Notes: generated from the sequence alone by a model not told the origin. 64,000 nucleotides of DNA from Phylloscopus collybita (GCA_027886175.1 JAJNNQ010000023.1:3148501-3212500); one strand, 5' to 3'; positions 53,483 to 64,000 are shown, counted from the stretch's first letter. Translations and numbers: made by a program.

Positions 53483-54217
53483 TGTCTGGGTTTGGACAGA
53501 CAGGTGTCTGCCAGGGAAAGCTGGAGTTTCCCTTGGAATGGGGAATGTAAACCCCTCACCCCCTCCAAATTATAATTTTGCAATCAAGGGCTTTCAGGCA
53601 AAGACTTAGGAATAGGAATAACAGTTCTTTACTAGGAATATTAACAACACAAATGTAGTAGAAAAACAAAACCACCCAACCAAACCAGCAAACAAACAAC
53701 AATTTTGGAGAACCCTGACAGAGTCAGAGCTACAACCTGACACCCTGTTGGTCAGGGTGTTGGAAGCAGCCCAAAGGTGAGTCCTCCTGGAGTGGCAGAG
53801 GTGATTCTGGTGGAGCAGAGATGATCCTGTAGAACAAGGGTCCAGTGATGGTGAGAAGGGATCCAGTCTTCCTCCCAGACATCAGGTGAAGCTGGATACT
53901 TTCTGTTCCTGTGTCTCAGTTTTATCCAGGTAGGAATGGTTGGCTCCCCGCCCTGGGTGGAGCATCCCACAACAGGATGATGGAATGTGGATGGTCTATT
54001 TTGGGGATGTGCTTTTAGGGGTGTCTGAATGGTCCATTAGCAGAAAATATTCCCCAGGAATAGAGATAAGAAACACTGCCCCACCTGGTTTAACAGCTTG
54101 GCCCATTATCAGAAGGCATCCGCCCCTCTCCCTCCCAGAGATAAAGAAAAACATCTCCTCAACTGCTTTTAACAAATGAAAATAGAACACACACCCCTGG
54201 CTCCACAACCCAAGACA
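53483..54217 (-). mobile_element. Solo LTR, family F
   Basis: 735 bp with imperfect inverted termini: plus start TGTCTGGGTTTGG and plus end CCACAACCCAAGACA. The 5-bp flanks CCACC (53478-53482) and CCATC (54218-54222) differ at one position. It shares several segments with E1: the hairpin ACACCCTG/CAGGGTGT (53740-53760), GTGAGTCCTCCTGGAGTGGCAGA, GATGATCCTG, GGTCCAGTGATGGTGAGAAGGG and CCCTGGG(T/C)(G/A)GAGCAT. The orientation is taken from E1. No retroviral genes. Confidence 0.82.
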
Positions 54218-54222
54218 CCATC

Positions 54223-54998
54223 CCATGATATTGCTCCAGAGGAAAATGTCAATAACCCAGTGCAGGAAGCCCTGGTGAGCACTCAGCAGCCACTTAGGCT
54301 GGGGCAGTAACAGATGCAGGCAGCCCTCGCTGATGGAGGGTTAAAGCAGGTCACAGCTCAGGCCAAACAGCAAAAGGCAGCTCCTTTATTGCATAGATTT
54401 ACTTATAAATCGTTTTCCAGTCAATAAAAAGCAAAGCCGGAGTGGGGTTGGGCGCCTGAGGTTGAGAAAGGCTTAAAATGATGCCCAATGCCTGTCTGCA
54501 GCACAGCAAGCTTCCCTTCCACCAATTCCCAATTTCTGTTTAATAGCTGCTTTGTGCCAGCAGGTGCCTCCTGGCCCAGGCTGGGAGGTGCCTCATGGAG
54601 CATGGCCTTGAAATCAGGGCCAGGTGAGCAGCAAACCTGGCTTGATAAATAATGGATGAATCGTGCTTGGGTTTTTGCTGATGATGTAGTGACCTTTTGG
54701 GAGGCAAGAAACAAAGAAACAGCGAATGGCCAGCGATACTGATGAACAGGCTAAGTGAACTGGACACATCATTAACACCAGCATACCAAAATAATTACAT
54801 GCAACCGGCAGTCACACGGTCAGCAAAAAAAAAAAAAAAAAAAAAAAAAGTGAAACGAGGAAGTGGTTCTGTGTGAGTTTGAGCTTTCCATCTCTCAGCA
54901 GCCAGGAGAGCTCCAGGGGGATGTGGGTTTGGGGTGGTGGGTGCAGCAGGGCTTGGGCCTGACTGGCTGCCAGGAGTCTGAGGCTTGCACCAGAGCAG
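54223..54998. other. Unique DNA with A25 run
   Basis: Unique sequence with an A25 run at 54825-54849. A 97-codon minus frame (54421-54714) has no recognisable domain. Confidence 0.4.
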
Positions 54999-55694
54999 TG
55001 TTATAAATGTAAAGAGCCAATCTTAAGTAAAGTATAGTTTATTGCAAGTGAAAATCACGGGCAAGAAATTCACAAAGCCCAATATGACAGAGTCAGGGAA
55101 GCAAGGAATGGTCAGTGGGCACTGGGTGAGCCTCCCGATAGCAACACATCACCCCTGAGCTCTCACCAGTGCCCGAGTCCAGATCTGCCAGTTTTACACC
55201 CTTCCCGGATTTGGACTCTGTGTGCATGTCTGGACTTGTTTCCCTGGTCCTGGAATCGAGGGGGACTTGAAACTCCCAGGGCTGGATTCGCTGCTCAGTG
55301 CAGAATTTCTTTAGGTTCCTTTGTCTCTTGATGGTGCAGTTGTTAGAATCAGGAGGACCACAGCCGGGCTTGAAAAGGTTTCCTGGGTGTGCAGGAAGTT
55401 TCCCTGAGTACCCTTAATGTTCCAGATAGGATGTATTCTCTGGGCCATCAGTCCTTCTCAGATGTCAATTGTGGCTCTTCACCTCTCATTGGTATTATAA
55501 TTTGCTGATCATCTCTGGAGATGAGGGAAGTCTCTTGTGAAATTTCCAGCCCTGCACCTGCTTGGGCCCTCAGTGCCTCCAGGACCTACAAACTTTATTC
55601 TTAATTTACCTATAACATTGCTATTACAAAGAACATGTTTCACCCTTCACCAATATCACGTTATCATACAAACATGAATTAATCCATCATTACA
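54999..55694 (-). mobile_element. Probable solo LTR, family G
   Basis: About 696 bp with TG...CA ends (plus start TGTTATAAATG, plus end CATCATTACA; reversed TGTAATGATG) and a minus-strand AATAAA (TTTATT at 55038-55043) near the 3' end. Only one copy is in the window, so the call rests on termini, polyadenylation position and LTR-like texture. Flanks AGCAG and GCCAG do not match. Confidence 0.55.
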
Positions 55695-55942
55695 GCCAGG
55701 ATGGGGTTTGCAGGGGTGCTGAAGAGATTTGTCAAGGTGAGGTGTTGCAGGGAAGCCCTCACAGAGCAGGAGTGTGTCCTGTACTGCAGGGAGAAACTGG
55801 GGGAGAAAAGCCCAGAGTGCCACTGGTTAACACACACCTTAGAGACAGGCACATTAAACCTTTTATCATCTCATCTTTGTAAAGACAGCAGGTCAGCCCC
55901 AGAGCAGCCACCTCCATGGATCAGGCAGTTGTGTAGGGATTC
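55695..55942. other. Spacer between LTRs G and D4
   Basis: A 96-codon plus frame (55701-55991) covers most of this and runs into D4. It is Cys/Glu-rich with no recognisable domain. It could be an exon or an ERV fragment, but nothing supports either. Confidence 0.35.
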
Positions 55943-56246
55943 TGTGTGCGTTAAAGATCACAACGACACAGACTCTGACTCAGAAGGTTGACATTGACTC
56001 CTTTTACTTCTGGGAATCTCTTCCCTTTTATACCATTTTACAAAGAACAACCCACTGGGTGGAAGAAAGACAAACTCCTTCAATCACATTGGTCAGACCA
56101 GAGGGACATCAAGAAGAATTCCCTCCTTGGGAAAGGAATGTAAACAAAGGTTACAAATAGGAAAACGTGTCTCTTGTTGACAGAAAACTCTCTGGGAAAA
56201 GAGTTTCAGAAAAACCAAAACATCTCAGGCACCAACCAGGGCTACA
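55943..56246 (-). mobile_element. Solo LTR, family D, copy D4
   Basis: Reverse-orientation D element. On the minus strand it runs from TGTAGCCCTGGTTGGTGCCTGAGATGTTTTGG, through GGGTGGAAGAAAGACAAACTCC (reverse complement of the D2/D3 segment) and a TATA (TTTTATACC on plus at about 56015), to the GTTGTGATCTTTAACGC-type end. About 304 bp. The polyadenylation signal is mutated here (CTTTTACTTC in place of TTTATT). The flanks do not match. Confidence 0.85.
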
Positions 56247-56250
56247 GTCA

Positions 56251-56425
56251 GACAGTCAAACTAGATTTTGTGAATGACCAGATATTTGGCTCTATCAAGA
56301 GTCTGCTTGCTCTTCTGCAGTCATGTAGTGATTCTGGTAAGACAGTCAAACTAGATTTTTTGTGAATGACCAGACATTTGGCTCTATCAAGAGCCTGCCT
56401 GCTCTTCCCTGTTGGAAAACATTAT
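56251..56425 (+). repeat. 90-bp tandem duplication, 2 copies
   Basis: GACAGTCAAACTAGATTTT starts at 56251 and at 56341. Both copies continue GTGAATGACCAGA(T/C)ATTTGGCTCTATCAAGAG and GCCTG/CTGCTTGCTCTTC. The second copy diverges after about 80 bp. It begins 4 bp after LTR D4. Confidence 0.93.
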
Positions 56426-56499
56426 CATCAATGGGGATCTGTTGGCAGGAAAAGTGGGGAGAGGCACAGCTTTTCACACGCTCATCTGTTTTCACACCA

Positions 56500-57225
56500 A
56501 AACAAGAGCACTCATTATTGGTTATTCATTACTCCCCCCATCTAATAAACTTGCTGCCATTCAGGCAGCAGGCAGAGACAGCAACACGCTGCTTTGTGTA
56601 GCGTCCAGAGGAACAGATAATGAATGGGCCAATCAAACCAGCCTCCCAAAAACTCCGTCTGAAAATCGTTCAGCCCAGTGAGCGCTCCTGAATAACAAAT
56701 ACATCTGCAGGAGTTGAGCTGGGCTGCAGTGCACTTGGCAAACAGCATCAGGACCAGGGTTTGCAGTGAGGGATGGAAGCAGCATCGCTTTGGTGGTTTC
56801 ACTTGAGCAGAAATGATGATCATTTTCACTTCGTTTAGCAGCTTCCATCTGAAGGTCTCCAAATGCTTTACAAACTCAATTAATTAGTTGTGGTCAGACA
56901 CCTCCCCCGTTAATTTTGGCAGTGCCAAAATGCAGCCATTTAATGCCGGATATCAGAGTGAATTTCATACATTTGCACCCAGCTGGGGCTGTGGGCAGAG
57001 CCCAGGTCTCCTCACTCCTTGGCCCTCCTAGACCATATTTCTTCTCTGTTGCTTGAACTGACACAAAACTTCATGGGAATCTTAAAATTATATCCAGTGC
57101 ACTATTAGCACTGTATTAAGCCGACTGAAAAAGAGTGCAAAATCTATATATTATCTGTGGTATTATCTGTAATATTATTATAATTGATTTTTTTTAAAAT
57201 TTATTTATCTAGCTATTCATTATTT
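56500..57225. promoter_or_regulatory. Candidate conserved noncoding element cluster
   Basis: 56510-56700 has TTGGTTATTCATTACTCC, CCATCTAATAAACTTGCTGCCATTCAGGCAGCAGG, a hairpin-like CTGCC/GGCAG, and AACAGATAATGAATGGGCCAATC. 56860-57225 is AT-rich with AACTCAATTAATTAGTTGTGG, CCCGTTAATTTTGG, TTAGCACTGTATTAAGCCG and a run of TATTAT words. No repeat family and no frame. Confidence 0.35.
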
Positions 57226-57295
57226 ATACTAATTATTGATTGGACTTGATGATCTAAGAGATCTTTTCCAAACCAAATGATTCTGTGATTCTAAA
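57226..57295 (+). mobile_element. CR1 LINE 3' terminus, about 65 bp
   Basis: TTGATTGGACTTGATGATCTAAGAGATCTTTTCCAAACCAAATGATTCTGTGATTCTAA is the CR1 3' end in sense orientation. Everything upstream is lost. Confidence 0.9.
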
Positions 57296-57443
57296 CGGGC
57301 AAAACTGGAGGGGGAAAATACAGCAACTTTTAAAAAGCAGTCCCTTTTGCATTGAAGAAGCAAAAAAAAAAAATCATTTTTTTAGCTTTTGTTTGTTTGA
57401 TTGTTTTTGTTGGGGTTTTTTGTTCGGTTTTTTTGGGGGGTGG

Positions 57444-57565
57444 TTTCTTCTTTTCTTTTCTTTTCTTTTCTTTTCTTTTCTTTTCTTTTCTTTTCTTTTC
57501 TTTTCTTTTCTTTTCTTTTCTTTTCTTTTCTTTTCTTTTCTTTTCTTTTCTTTTCTTTTCCTTTC
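57444..57565. repeat. (TTTTC)n microsatellite
   Basis: About 23 nearly perfect TTTTC pentamers preceded by a T/G-rich patch (57380-57443). The period of 5 gives the SFLFFSFLF frames. Same motif as the first half of the 29.0-kb array. Confidence 0.95.
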
Positions 57566-58555
57566 GAGTTTTCCAAACTAAAAAGAAGCCAAGGAATGAA
57601 TGCCATCAGTCGAAAAGGAGCAGAAACGTTCTATGGAAAACCCACTTGGATTTCTTTCGATTTTTTTTTTTTTTCTCTGCCTGTTTAGAGCACAACACCA
57701 GAACTGGTGCACGTTGCTCAGCTCTGCTCTCTGGTTCAGAGCAAACCCTCTGCTTTTCACTGTACCTAACCCTGCACAAAAACAAGGAGCCTTTTCCTGC
57801 TGCCGGGCAGGGCTGGGGCTGTTGTTGGGTTGGGACGAGCACGGCTGAGCAACCAGCACTGGCCTCGTTGCAAGAAGAGTTAATCCACTGCCATCTGTCT
57901 TTATTATGCTCCTATTGTTGGACACCACAGCCTGGAAATCCAGCAATGAAACCCAGTTGTTCCTCGCCATTCATCACAGTTATTGCTGGAGTTGTGTAAT
58001 GAAGAGGGGAAGTGCTGTTTATTGCTCTCCCCTCTTTAGAAACCATCCTTAGGGGTGGTTATGGATGGTTATTGGAATCCAGCACAGGGCTCTGGGAGGT
58101 CCCCCCCCCCCCTTTGGCTCTGTTTCTGTGTTGAACCATCAGGTTTGATGGGGTTTTTACCTTCTGCTTTTGCTTTGAGGCTGCTCTGTCTGCTGCCTGC
58201 TTTTTGTTCTCCCAGCCCTGAAGTTTGGCTGCTTCCTCCCTGGCTTGAAGGTGAGCTGAAGGGAAGGAGGAGTGTTAATGTGGTGAAAAGGCAGGAGGTG
58301 GGTGCCCTCCGGGGCAGGGAGAGCTCTGCCACGAATAAAAGCAGCCAGTGTGCACTGCAGCCAGAGTTCAGGCATTGTCCTGCTCAGGAACTGAGCCCTT
58401 GGAGCCTTTTGAAAAGAGCTGATCAGAAGCACGGGTGCTTTAGGTTACAGCTCTTCTCTCCAGCGGTTTCTGGAGGCTGAAAGTCAGAACAAGACTCCAG
58501 CTGTGCAGGTGAGGGGTGGAGGGGACAAGGGAACGGTGCAGGAGGTGAAAGGGCC
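57566..58555. other. Unique noncoding DNA
   Basis: Unique DNA with a T14 run (about 57661-57674) and a C12 run (58101-58112). A 141-codon plus frame (58055-58480) has no recognisable domain. Confidence 0.4.
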
Positions 58556-58885
58556 AAGCATAATTCTCTCTGGGCAGTGCAATGCTTCTCAGTGGGGATT
58601 ACAAGGCTGAAAATGAGAATGCATTCAAATAGATCTACAATGAAGAGCCTTCAATAAGTCATCATGCCTGCGCTGCAGCAGACAGATTTGGGACATTTTG
58701 GGGTGAGGTGCACTCTCTCTTGGTTTTATGAGGCAGTTTCTGGACTGCAGGATGGTTGATCCCACGGAGATAATGTATTAAAGGACCTGAACTTCCATGC
58801 AGAACTAAAACTCTTATAATCAGCCCTTCTGTTTTGATAATTTCCACTGGTTCTTGCAATTACTCTGGGAAACAAAGAAATGTGG
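58556..58885. promoter_or_regulatory. Candidate conserved noncoding element
   Basis: Complex block with GCATAATTCTCTCTGGGCAGTGCAATGC, GAGAATGCATTCAAATAGATC, CAATAAGTCATCATGCC, GAGATAATGTATTAAAGG and CTTATAATCAGCCC. No repeats. Inference from texture. Confidence 0.32.
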
Positions 58886-59826
58886 GTGCACTGAACCTCA
58901 AAAAAAGGCACCAATTCCCCAGCTGCTCTACTTCTGCTGCCACACACCTTTGGTGGTGCAGGCAGTTCACAACCTGCACAGGTGACTCCTTGCTCTAGAC
59001 ACCAGCTTCAGGGAAGTCTGCAGAGCCCCAAAGCTTATGGGCCAAACTGGAAGGAAAATGAGGTTCTGTGCCAGAAATAACACCTTTGGAAGGTGCCTGG
59101 TGTGCAGATAGACAGCCAGCACTGGCTCCATTATCAGCAATTTATTTGTGCTGGCAACAAGGGAAGGGTGTAAGGAACCTGTGGGATAAGGAGCTGTGGA
59201 GGAGAAGAGCCTGACTATCCAGGTGGCTGAGCCTGCACTCCAGCAGTGCTCCTGGGCATGATAGGTAATAGGTATGAGATGAGCTTCAAGGGCTCAAAAC
59301 ATGGAAGGAGTTAGAGATCTCAGTTGTGTTTCCAGATAACGTAGAGCCTGTGCCTGTCAAAGCTGCTGCTGATAAGGGGATTCTGCAGAAAGTAATTAAA
59401 ACTCGAGCCCCTGGTATTTATTTAAAGGGGAAACTCTTGGGACTTGATAGGATTTTGTTGAAATGGACCAGGAAGCTGATTCTTAACGTGCCATGGAAAA
59501 GCGCAGAGAATTAAAGCTAAAAAGAGAGGCCAGGCAAGTTTCACAGTGCCCTCACACAATCTGTAAGGCTGCAGAAGCTGTGAAGGTCTTTCTTACATGC
59601 TGAAAATGCAGGATAAGTCAAGCAGAAAAAATAAAATAAAATAAAATAACCACCAAAAAAAACCACCCCATCCTCTTGGTGACACAGGAAAAATTTGTTC
59701 CTGGAGGAAGGTGTATGTTGACTTGGATAGAAATGTGTGCTGTTATTTTGGACTTGAGCTCTCTTCTCCCTGAGGTGGCTTCCCTGGAAAACAGATAGAT
59801 CTGAACAGACAGCTTTGCATATTAAG

Positions 59827-59868
<42 letters not shown>

Positions 59869-61257
59869 AGGAACTGATTGTCTGAGAAACTAATTTGTGA
59901 CAATGGACCATGGTTTAGTTGACATTATCTGAACCAGTTTGCAGCAAAGTGTGGGTTCAGCGATATCACCCTGCTGCCTGTGAAGTCTCATCAGGCCTTG
60001 GTGGAAAATTATGCCCAAGTAAGAGAGGACTTATTGATGGGGTTTTTGCAGGCTCCGAGCCTGATGTATGGCTGGCTCTTTCAATTATGGAATGGCAGCA
60101 GTGAAGCATGGATTGTTGTGTGCTGACATCTTGTACAGCAGAAAAATGAAAAGCAGGAATTCCTGTGTTGGAGTCACTCGGGACACGGAGAAGTGTAAAG
60201 AAACAGATGAGGCAAAACAGAAAAAAAACCCCAAAAAAACAGCGTGGCTCAGGTCCCAAGAGCTGCCATCACTTCATAGTTTTCCATGGAGTGCCAGCAC
60301 TGGGAAACAGGAGTTTTAAAGGGAAGTGGTGTCACCTGAATTCTCCCACAGTCGTGTGGGGTTTTTTTTCCCCTCTGGCAGATGTAGGAAGAGTGTCAGG
60401 TGATGCTGTCACCAGTGCCCGGGTGGGAGGAGAACTCAGTGGTGTCAAGTGGCTGCTCCCAGACAGTCCCAGTGTCAGGAGGGCAAGCCCAGAGCCAAGC
60501 AAAAGCCCTGCAGGTGCTCAGAGCTCATTGACAGGAGTGATTTCTTCTCCAGTGCTTTTGCACATTTTGGAATGGGAGATGATGTTGGAACTGCTGCCTC
60601 TCAGGGCTGAGCTCCCTGTGTGATGAGCAGCCAGGATGCTTAGGGCACTGCAGAATAATCTCATTTGGATACAGGCACAGAGGAAAAAAAAAAACCCCTT
60701 TGCAAGAGATCTTTAGTTGTTGGTAATGTGCTGAACTTCCTGGGAAAGGCTGTTTTGAGGGAGAGTCCCTGTAGGAAGGTGATACATCATAGATCCAAGC
60801 CCAAGCTGGGAAATTTTCCATCTTATTCCTTTTTGCACCATAACGCTTCACTCTAATGAAGCACACCCCAATATGTCATTCTAGACTTCAACTTACAGGA
60901 AAAATTCCCCAAGTGAATGATCCAGCTTAGTAAAGCTCATCATGGAGGGATTTGGGTGCATGTTCAAGTCCATATTAACTCTTGTAACCTTACAACACAA
61001 ATCATGCTTCAGGTTGTAGCAAGACTCAGGTTCTCCTTTCAATCATTCTTCCAGGTTACTTTGAAACTGAAGAAAGAAATATCATCAGAGATTGCTTTTA
61101 GGACACACCCAGACAATCTGAGAATGATTTGAATACAACCTATACAGTTACTGTCATTTCAGAGGGTTTATTTGATAGGAGCCACTGGACTAAAGCTTCC
61201 TGTCACCTTAATTAATTATAAAATACATCATTTCATTCTACATTTCATGTAGAATTA
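58886..61257. other. Unique noncoding DNA
   Basis: No LTR or CR1 recognised. It has a small (AAAAT)n at about 59629-59648, a T36 run at 59830-59865 and an A11 run near 60684. 61140-61257 is AT-rich (CACCTTAATTAATTATAAAATAC). The 61-152 codon frames in 59.9-60.6 kb lack any hallmark. Confidence 0.4.
59830..59865. repeat. Poly-T run, 36 nt
   Basis: Uninterrupted T36 followed by GCTAGG. No retroposon body seen. Confidence 0.9.
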
Positions 61258-61402
61258 TCACAGAATCATGGAAGGGTTTGGGTTGGAAGGGAACCTAAAG
61301 CTCAGCTCATTCCAACTCCCAGCAGTGGGCAAGGACACCTTTCACCAGGCCAGGTGGCTCAGGGCCCCATCCAACCCGACCCTGAACACTTACAGGGATA
61401 TA
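61258..61402 (-). mobile_element. CR1 LINE 3' fragment
   Basis: Antisense CR1: ATCACAGAATCATGGAAGGGTTTGGGTTGGAAGGGAACC, GCTCAGCTCATTCCAACTCCC, GGGCAAGGACACC, CCATCCAACCCGACCCTGAACACTTACAGGGAT. About 145 bp, 5' truncated. Confidence 0.92.
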
Positions 61403-62369
61403 ATACATAAACTTGGACCCCAGTTTAATATAATAATAATAACTGGGGCCTTGATACTTGCAAGAAACACCCCTGAGTGATACAGAGTCAGCAGCTCTAC
61501 CTCAGTGCCTTCTTGTCAAAAGAAATTGCTTTTCTTGGTAAGACAATGGTCCCAACTACCATTTCCAGGAGAAAATCATGGCATAATCAGCCACAGATCT
61601 GGGAAGGGAAAGGCAGTGACGTCTGTAGGATGAGGTCTCCGTGCCCTGTGACCAGCTTTGCCATGGGATAACAGTTCCTCCATCATTCTGCTGTTTGATC
61701 TCACCTCTCCTCAGCTTACTCATCTGCGAGATTCCCTTAATTACATTAGTCAACTTCACTGAGGTGTCTTGAAGCTTAATTAAGTTCTGGAAAGCCTGTC
61801 AAGAGCCGCTGGCAGAACGCTCAGAGGCAGTGCTGAGATGAGGAATGGACATGAGGGAGGGGAATGCGTTGCAGTGCCTTTGGGTGACAGGAATGGGATG
61901 GAGCTGTCGATTCTCTGCGGCTGTCACACCCTCAGGGCACTGCCAGGAGCTCTGGGGAGATCCCTGCTGCTGGTGATCCACCAGTACAAACGTTCATTTC
62001 CCAGTTTTGTGGGATGGGAGAGTGTCTTGCCTCCCTTCTCACTCCCAAAGTGCTGATTTTGGGAGGGGGATGCACTCCTCAGCGCTGTACATGGGAATGC
62101 AGCAGACACAGCTCCTTTTCTTCCCTGAGCCCTGGCAAAGCCAAGGGGCAGAGAAGTTCCCTAGATTATTTTTTTCCCTTTTTATTAGAACTGTTTAAAC
62201 TTGTCCTAGACTAAAAAAAACCCAAAAAGACACCCCAGTCTCATGCCTGCAGCCCACCAGGGCACAGACTTCAGCATTTTCCAGCACCAGAGGGACTGAT
62301 AAGAGACTGAGCAAGCTAAATTAAAACCCACAGCAAAGACTTTTAAATTTGCCATCTCACTTCAGAACG
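61403..62369. other. Unique noncoding DNA
   Basis: No gene or dispersed repeat recognised. 61700-61795 is AT-leaning (CCCTTAATTACATTAGTCAAC, AAGCTTAATTAAGTTC) and may be a small conserved element. Confidence 0.4.
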
Positions 62370-62465
62370 AGAAATTTTTTTATTATTACTATTATTATAT
62401 TATTATTTTATTATTTTATTATTTATTATTTATTATTTATTTCATCTTATTAATTTTTTTTTATG
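62370..62465. repeat. (ATT)n-rich simple sequence
   Basis: Irregular TTATTATTAC, TATTTTATT and ATTTATT units over about 95 bp. Confidence 0.85.
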
Positions 62466-62811
62466 CTCGTAGGCACTTTACTTTTTTAAATAAACAGGTT
62501 TTTCCACCTTTTTCTCTAAAGAGATTCTTTCCCAGACCAATTAGGGAAGGGACCATTTAAACTTGCTTTCCAGAAGGGGCCCTATTCAAAAGTTTCCTCC
62601 CAAATTCACCCTAAACCAAGGGTAAATACATTTATTAGCATCCAACACACAGCTTAAAGCTTGAGAAAGTGGAAAAAACAACTTGTACCAATTGCATTTT
62701 AGTTATACTCCCTCTGTGTTAGAATGAAGCTTTTCAGCCTTTCCTTTCCTTCTTCTCCTTTAAATCGATGACGCCACTTTTTAAAAAATGTTCAATTTCC
62801 ACTAAATATAT
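62466..62811. other. Unique AT-rich DNA
   Basis: AT-leaning unique sequence; no feature recognised. Confidence 0.4.
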
Positions 62812-62890
62812 ATTAAAAACAAAACAAACAGAAACAAGCAAAAAAAAAAAACCAAAAAAACCCCACAAAAAAAGAAAAAAAAAAGAAAAA

Positions 62891-62922
<32 letters not shown>

Positions 62923-63039
62923 AAAAAAAACCAAAAAAAACCCAAAAACCCCCCCCAAAATCACAAAAAAATAAAAATATAAAATAAAATAAATAAAAAA
63001 AAAATTAAAAAAAAAAAAAAAAAAAAAAACCACCACCAA
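62812..63039 (+). repeat. A/C- and A/G-rich simple tract
   Basis: About 228 bp of A with scattered C or G, including (GAAAAAAAAA)n and a C7 run near 62950. Polylysine and polyphenylalanine frames are artefacts. Same compositional class as 51600-51780. Confidence 0.92.
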
Positions 63040-63486
63040 AATCAGTTTCCTAGTTATTTAATCTAATAAACTTCCTCTACACAATCTACAACTCTGGTGG
63101 GTGGAAGTTGGTCGGGACACCTGTGGCTGGTTGCTGTCGCTTCTGCTTTCACCCTCGGGATGCTTTTCCTCCCTGAAGCACCCCAAGGGGTGAATTGACA
63201 TTCATCGCTCCTCCAGGGGATGGGGAGGGAAGAAACATATGGGAGGCTCCACCGGGACAAACTCCGTGCTCGGAATTGCCAATCAGTGCCTGGCTGGCTG
63301 AGCCTCAGCTGGGAAAATCTTGCCACTAACAAGGCTTCAAGGCTCCTGCAGCTCTCCTTGCTGCCTGTCAGCTGCTCGGGGAAGGTTTGAGCAAAGCCAC
63401 GGCACCCAGCTTGTTAGGGAGAGGTGGTAACCTCTGCATATTTTAGGTGCGAGCAGCTCCTGTTAACGACACCCACCAGCTATGCC
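63040..63486. other. Unique noncoding DNA
   Basis: Unique sequence before LTR E2. An 89-codon minus frame (63063-63332) is not recognisable. Confidence 0.4.
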
Positions 63487-64000
63487 TGTCATGTTTGGGT
63501 TTTCTGAAGTTCTTTCCCAGGGATGAAAACTGGTGAACAAGGGCATGTTTTCTAAACTATCTTGTTTTTCACATTTCTCTCCTAAGGAGGGACTTTACTT
63601 GATGGTCTCTTCAAGTGACCAATGAGTGTCTTGTCCTAGGTTACAATGTAAAATTGTGCCCAAAGTATGTATTCTATCCCCATGAGCCCTTGGAGCCAAG
63701 GTGGGGCAGTGTTTTCCTTATCTTCTGTTAATGAGCTCAACAATGCCTTCAGAAGAAGTTATCTCTGGTTAATGGGCCATCAAGGACCCATTGCATGACT
63801 GATAGGATGAAATCATCCCATTGTGAGATGCTCTGCCCAGGGGGAGGAGCCAAGCATTCCCACCTGGATATAATCCAGGGTTTGAGACCTCACAGGCAGC
63901 TTTTATCCACTGAACTCTCAGAGGAGACAAGAGCTACCAGACGTTTCTACAGGAATCACTGCTTTGACAAGAACATCTCATCTGGATTCCTGGAGGAAGA
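63487..64000 (+). mobile_element. LTR, family E, copy E2 (runs off the window end)
   Basis: Plus-oriented E LTR starting TGTCATGTTTGGG, possibly a few bases upstream. 63635-64000 matches the reverse complement of E1 closely, including the palindrome-framed TATA core (63863-63879) and the segment GGTGGGGCAGTGTTTTCC. 63487-63635 is the U3 portion missing from E1 and resembles D-family U3 (TTCTGAAGTTCTTTCCCAGGG, AACAAGGGCATGTTTTCTAAAC). The R/U5 end lies beyond 64000, so solo versus proviral status is unknown. Confidence 0.85.

Overview
This window looks like noncoding nuclear DNA from a bird, most likely a songbird (Passeriformes). The evidence is at least nine short CR1 LINE 3' fragments with the typical bird tail (ATTCTRTG-type end), about eighteen solo LTRs of avian endogenous retroviruses, many long poly-A/poly-T runs and pentanucleotide arrays, and no bacterial gene architecture. 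The taxonomic call rests on repeat families recognised by eye, not on a database search.

I find no protein-coding gene I can defend. The open frames are short or repeat-driven: minisatellites whose period is a multiple of 3, TTTTC/CTCTT arrays, a CAG array inside an LTR, and GT-rich tracts. None shows a recognisable domain or a convincing exon chain. I also see no tRNA, rRNA or CRISPR. The window is best read as intergenic or intronic.

Layout. 1-16 kb is mostly unique, moderately GC-rich DNA with AT-rich complex patches that look like possible conserved noncoding elements, one 20-bp-period minisatellite (2.1-2.35 kb) and one solo LTR (8.1 kb). 16-25.5 kb holds four CR1 loci, one of them split by a nested LTR-like insertion (20.25-21.08 kb). 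25.8-34.1 kb is an LTR-dense block (families B, H, C, A, D and E), with a 309-bp polypyrimidine array at 29.0-29.3 kb. 31.8-32.5 kb is a small AT-rich, motif-rich island between repeats. 35-45.8 kb is mostly unique, with minisatellites, one further D LTR and a good conserved-element candidate at 45.2-45.8 kb. 45.9-48.5 kb carries LTRs B2, C1 and C2. 50.0-51.0 kb is an 81-bp-period minisatellite of about 13 units. 51.6-53.3 kb is A/C- and G/T-rich simple DNA around another conserved-element candidate. 53.5-56.4 kb has LTRs F, G and D4 and a 90-bp tandem duplication. The window ends inside an E-family LTR (63.49 kb onward).

The best-supported structural results are target-site duplications found by eye. 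B1 and B2 (both 306 bp) each have a perfect 6-bp duplication and share an unusual TG...TA terminus. C1 has GTGGGG, D3 has ACCTTC, H has GGAGG and A1 has AGCCAG. No gag, pol or env sequence was recognised between LTRs, so the retroviral content appears to be solo LTRs only. There is no pathway or gene system to describe. The most interesting material is LTR modularity and rearrangement, plus the candidate regulatory islands.
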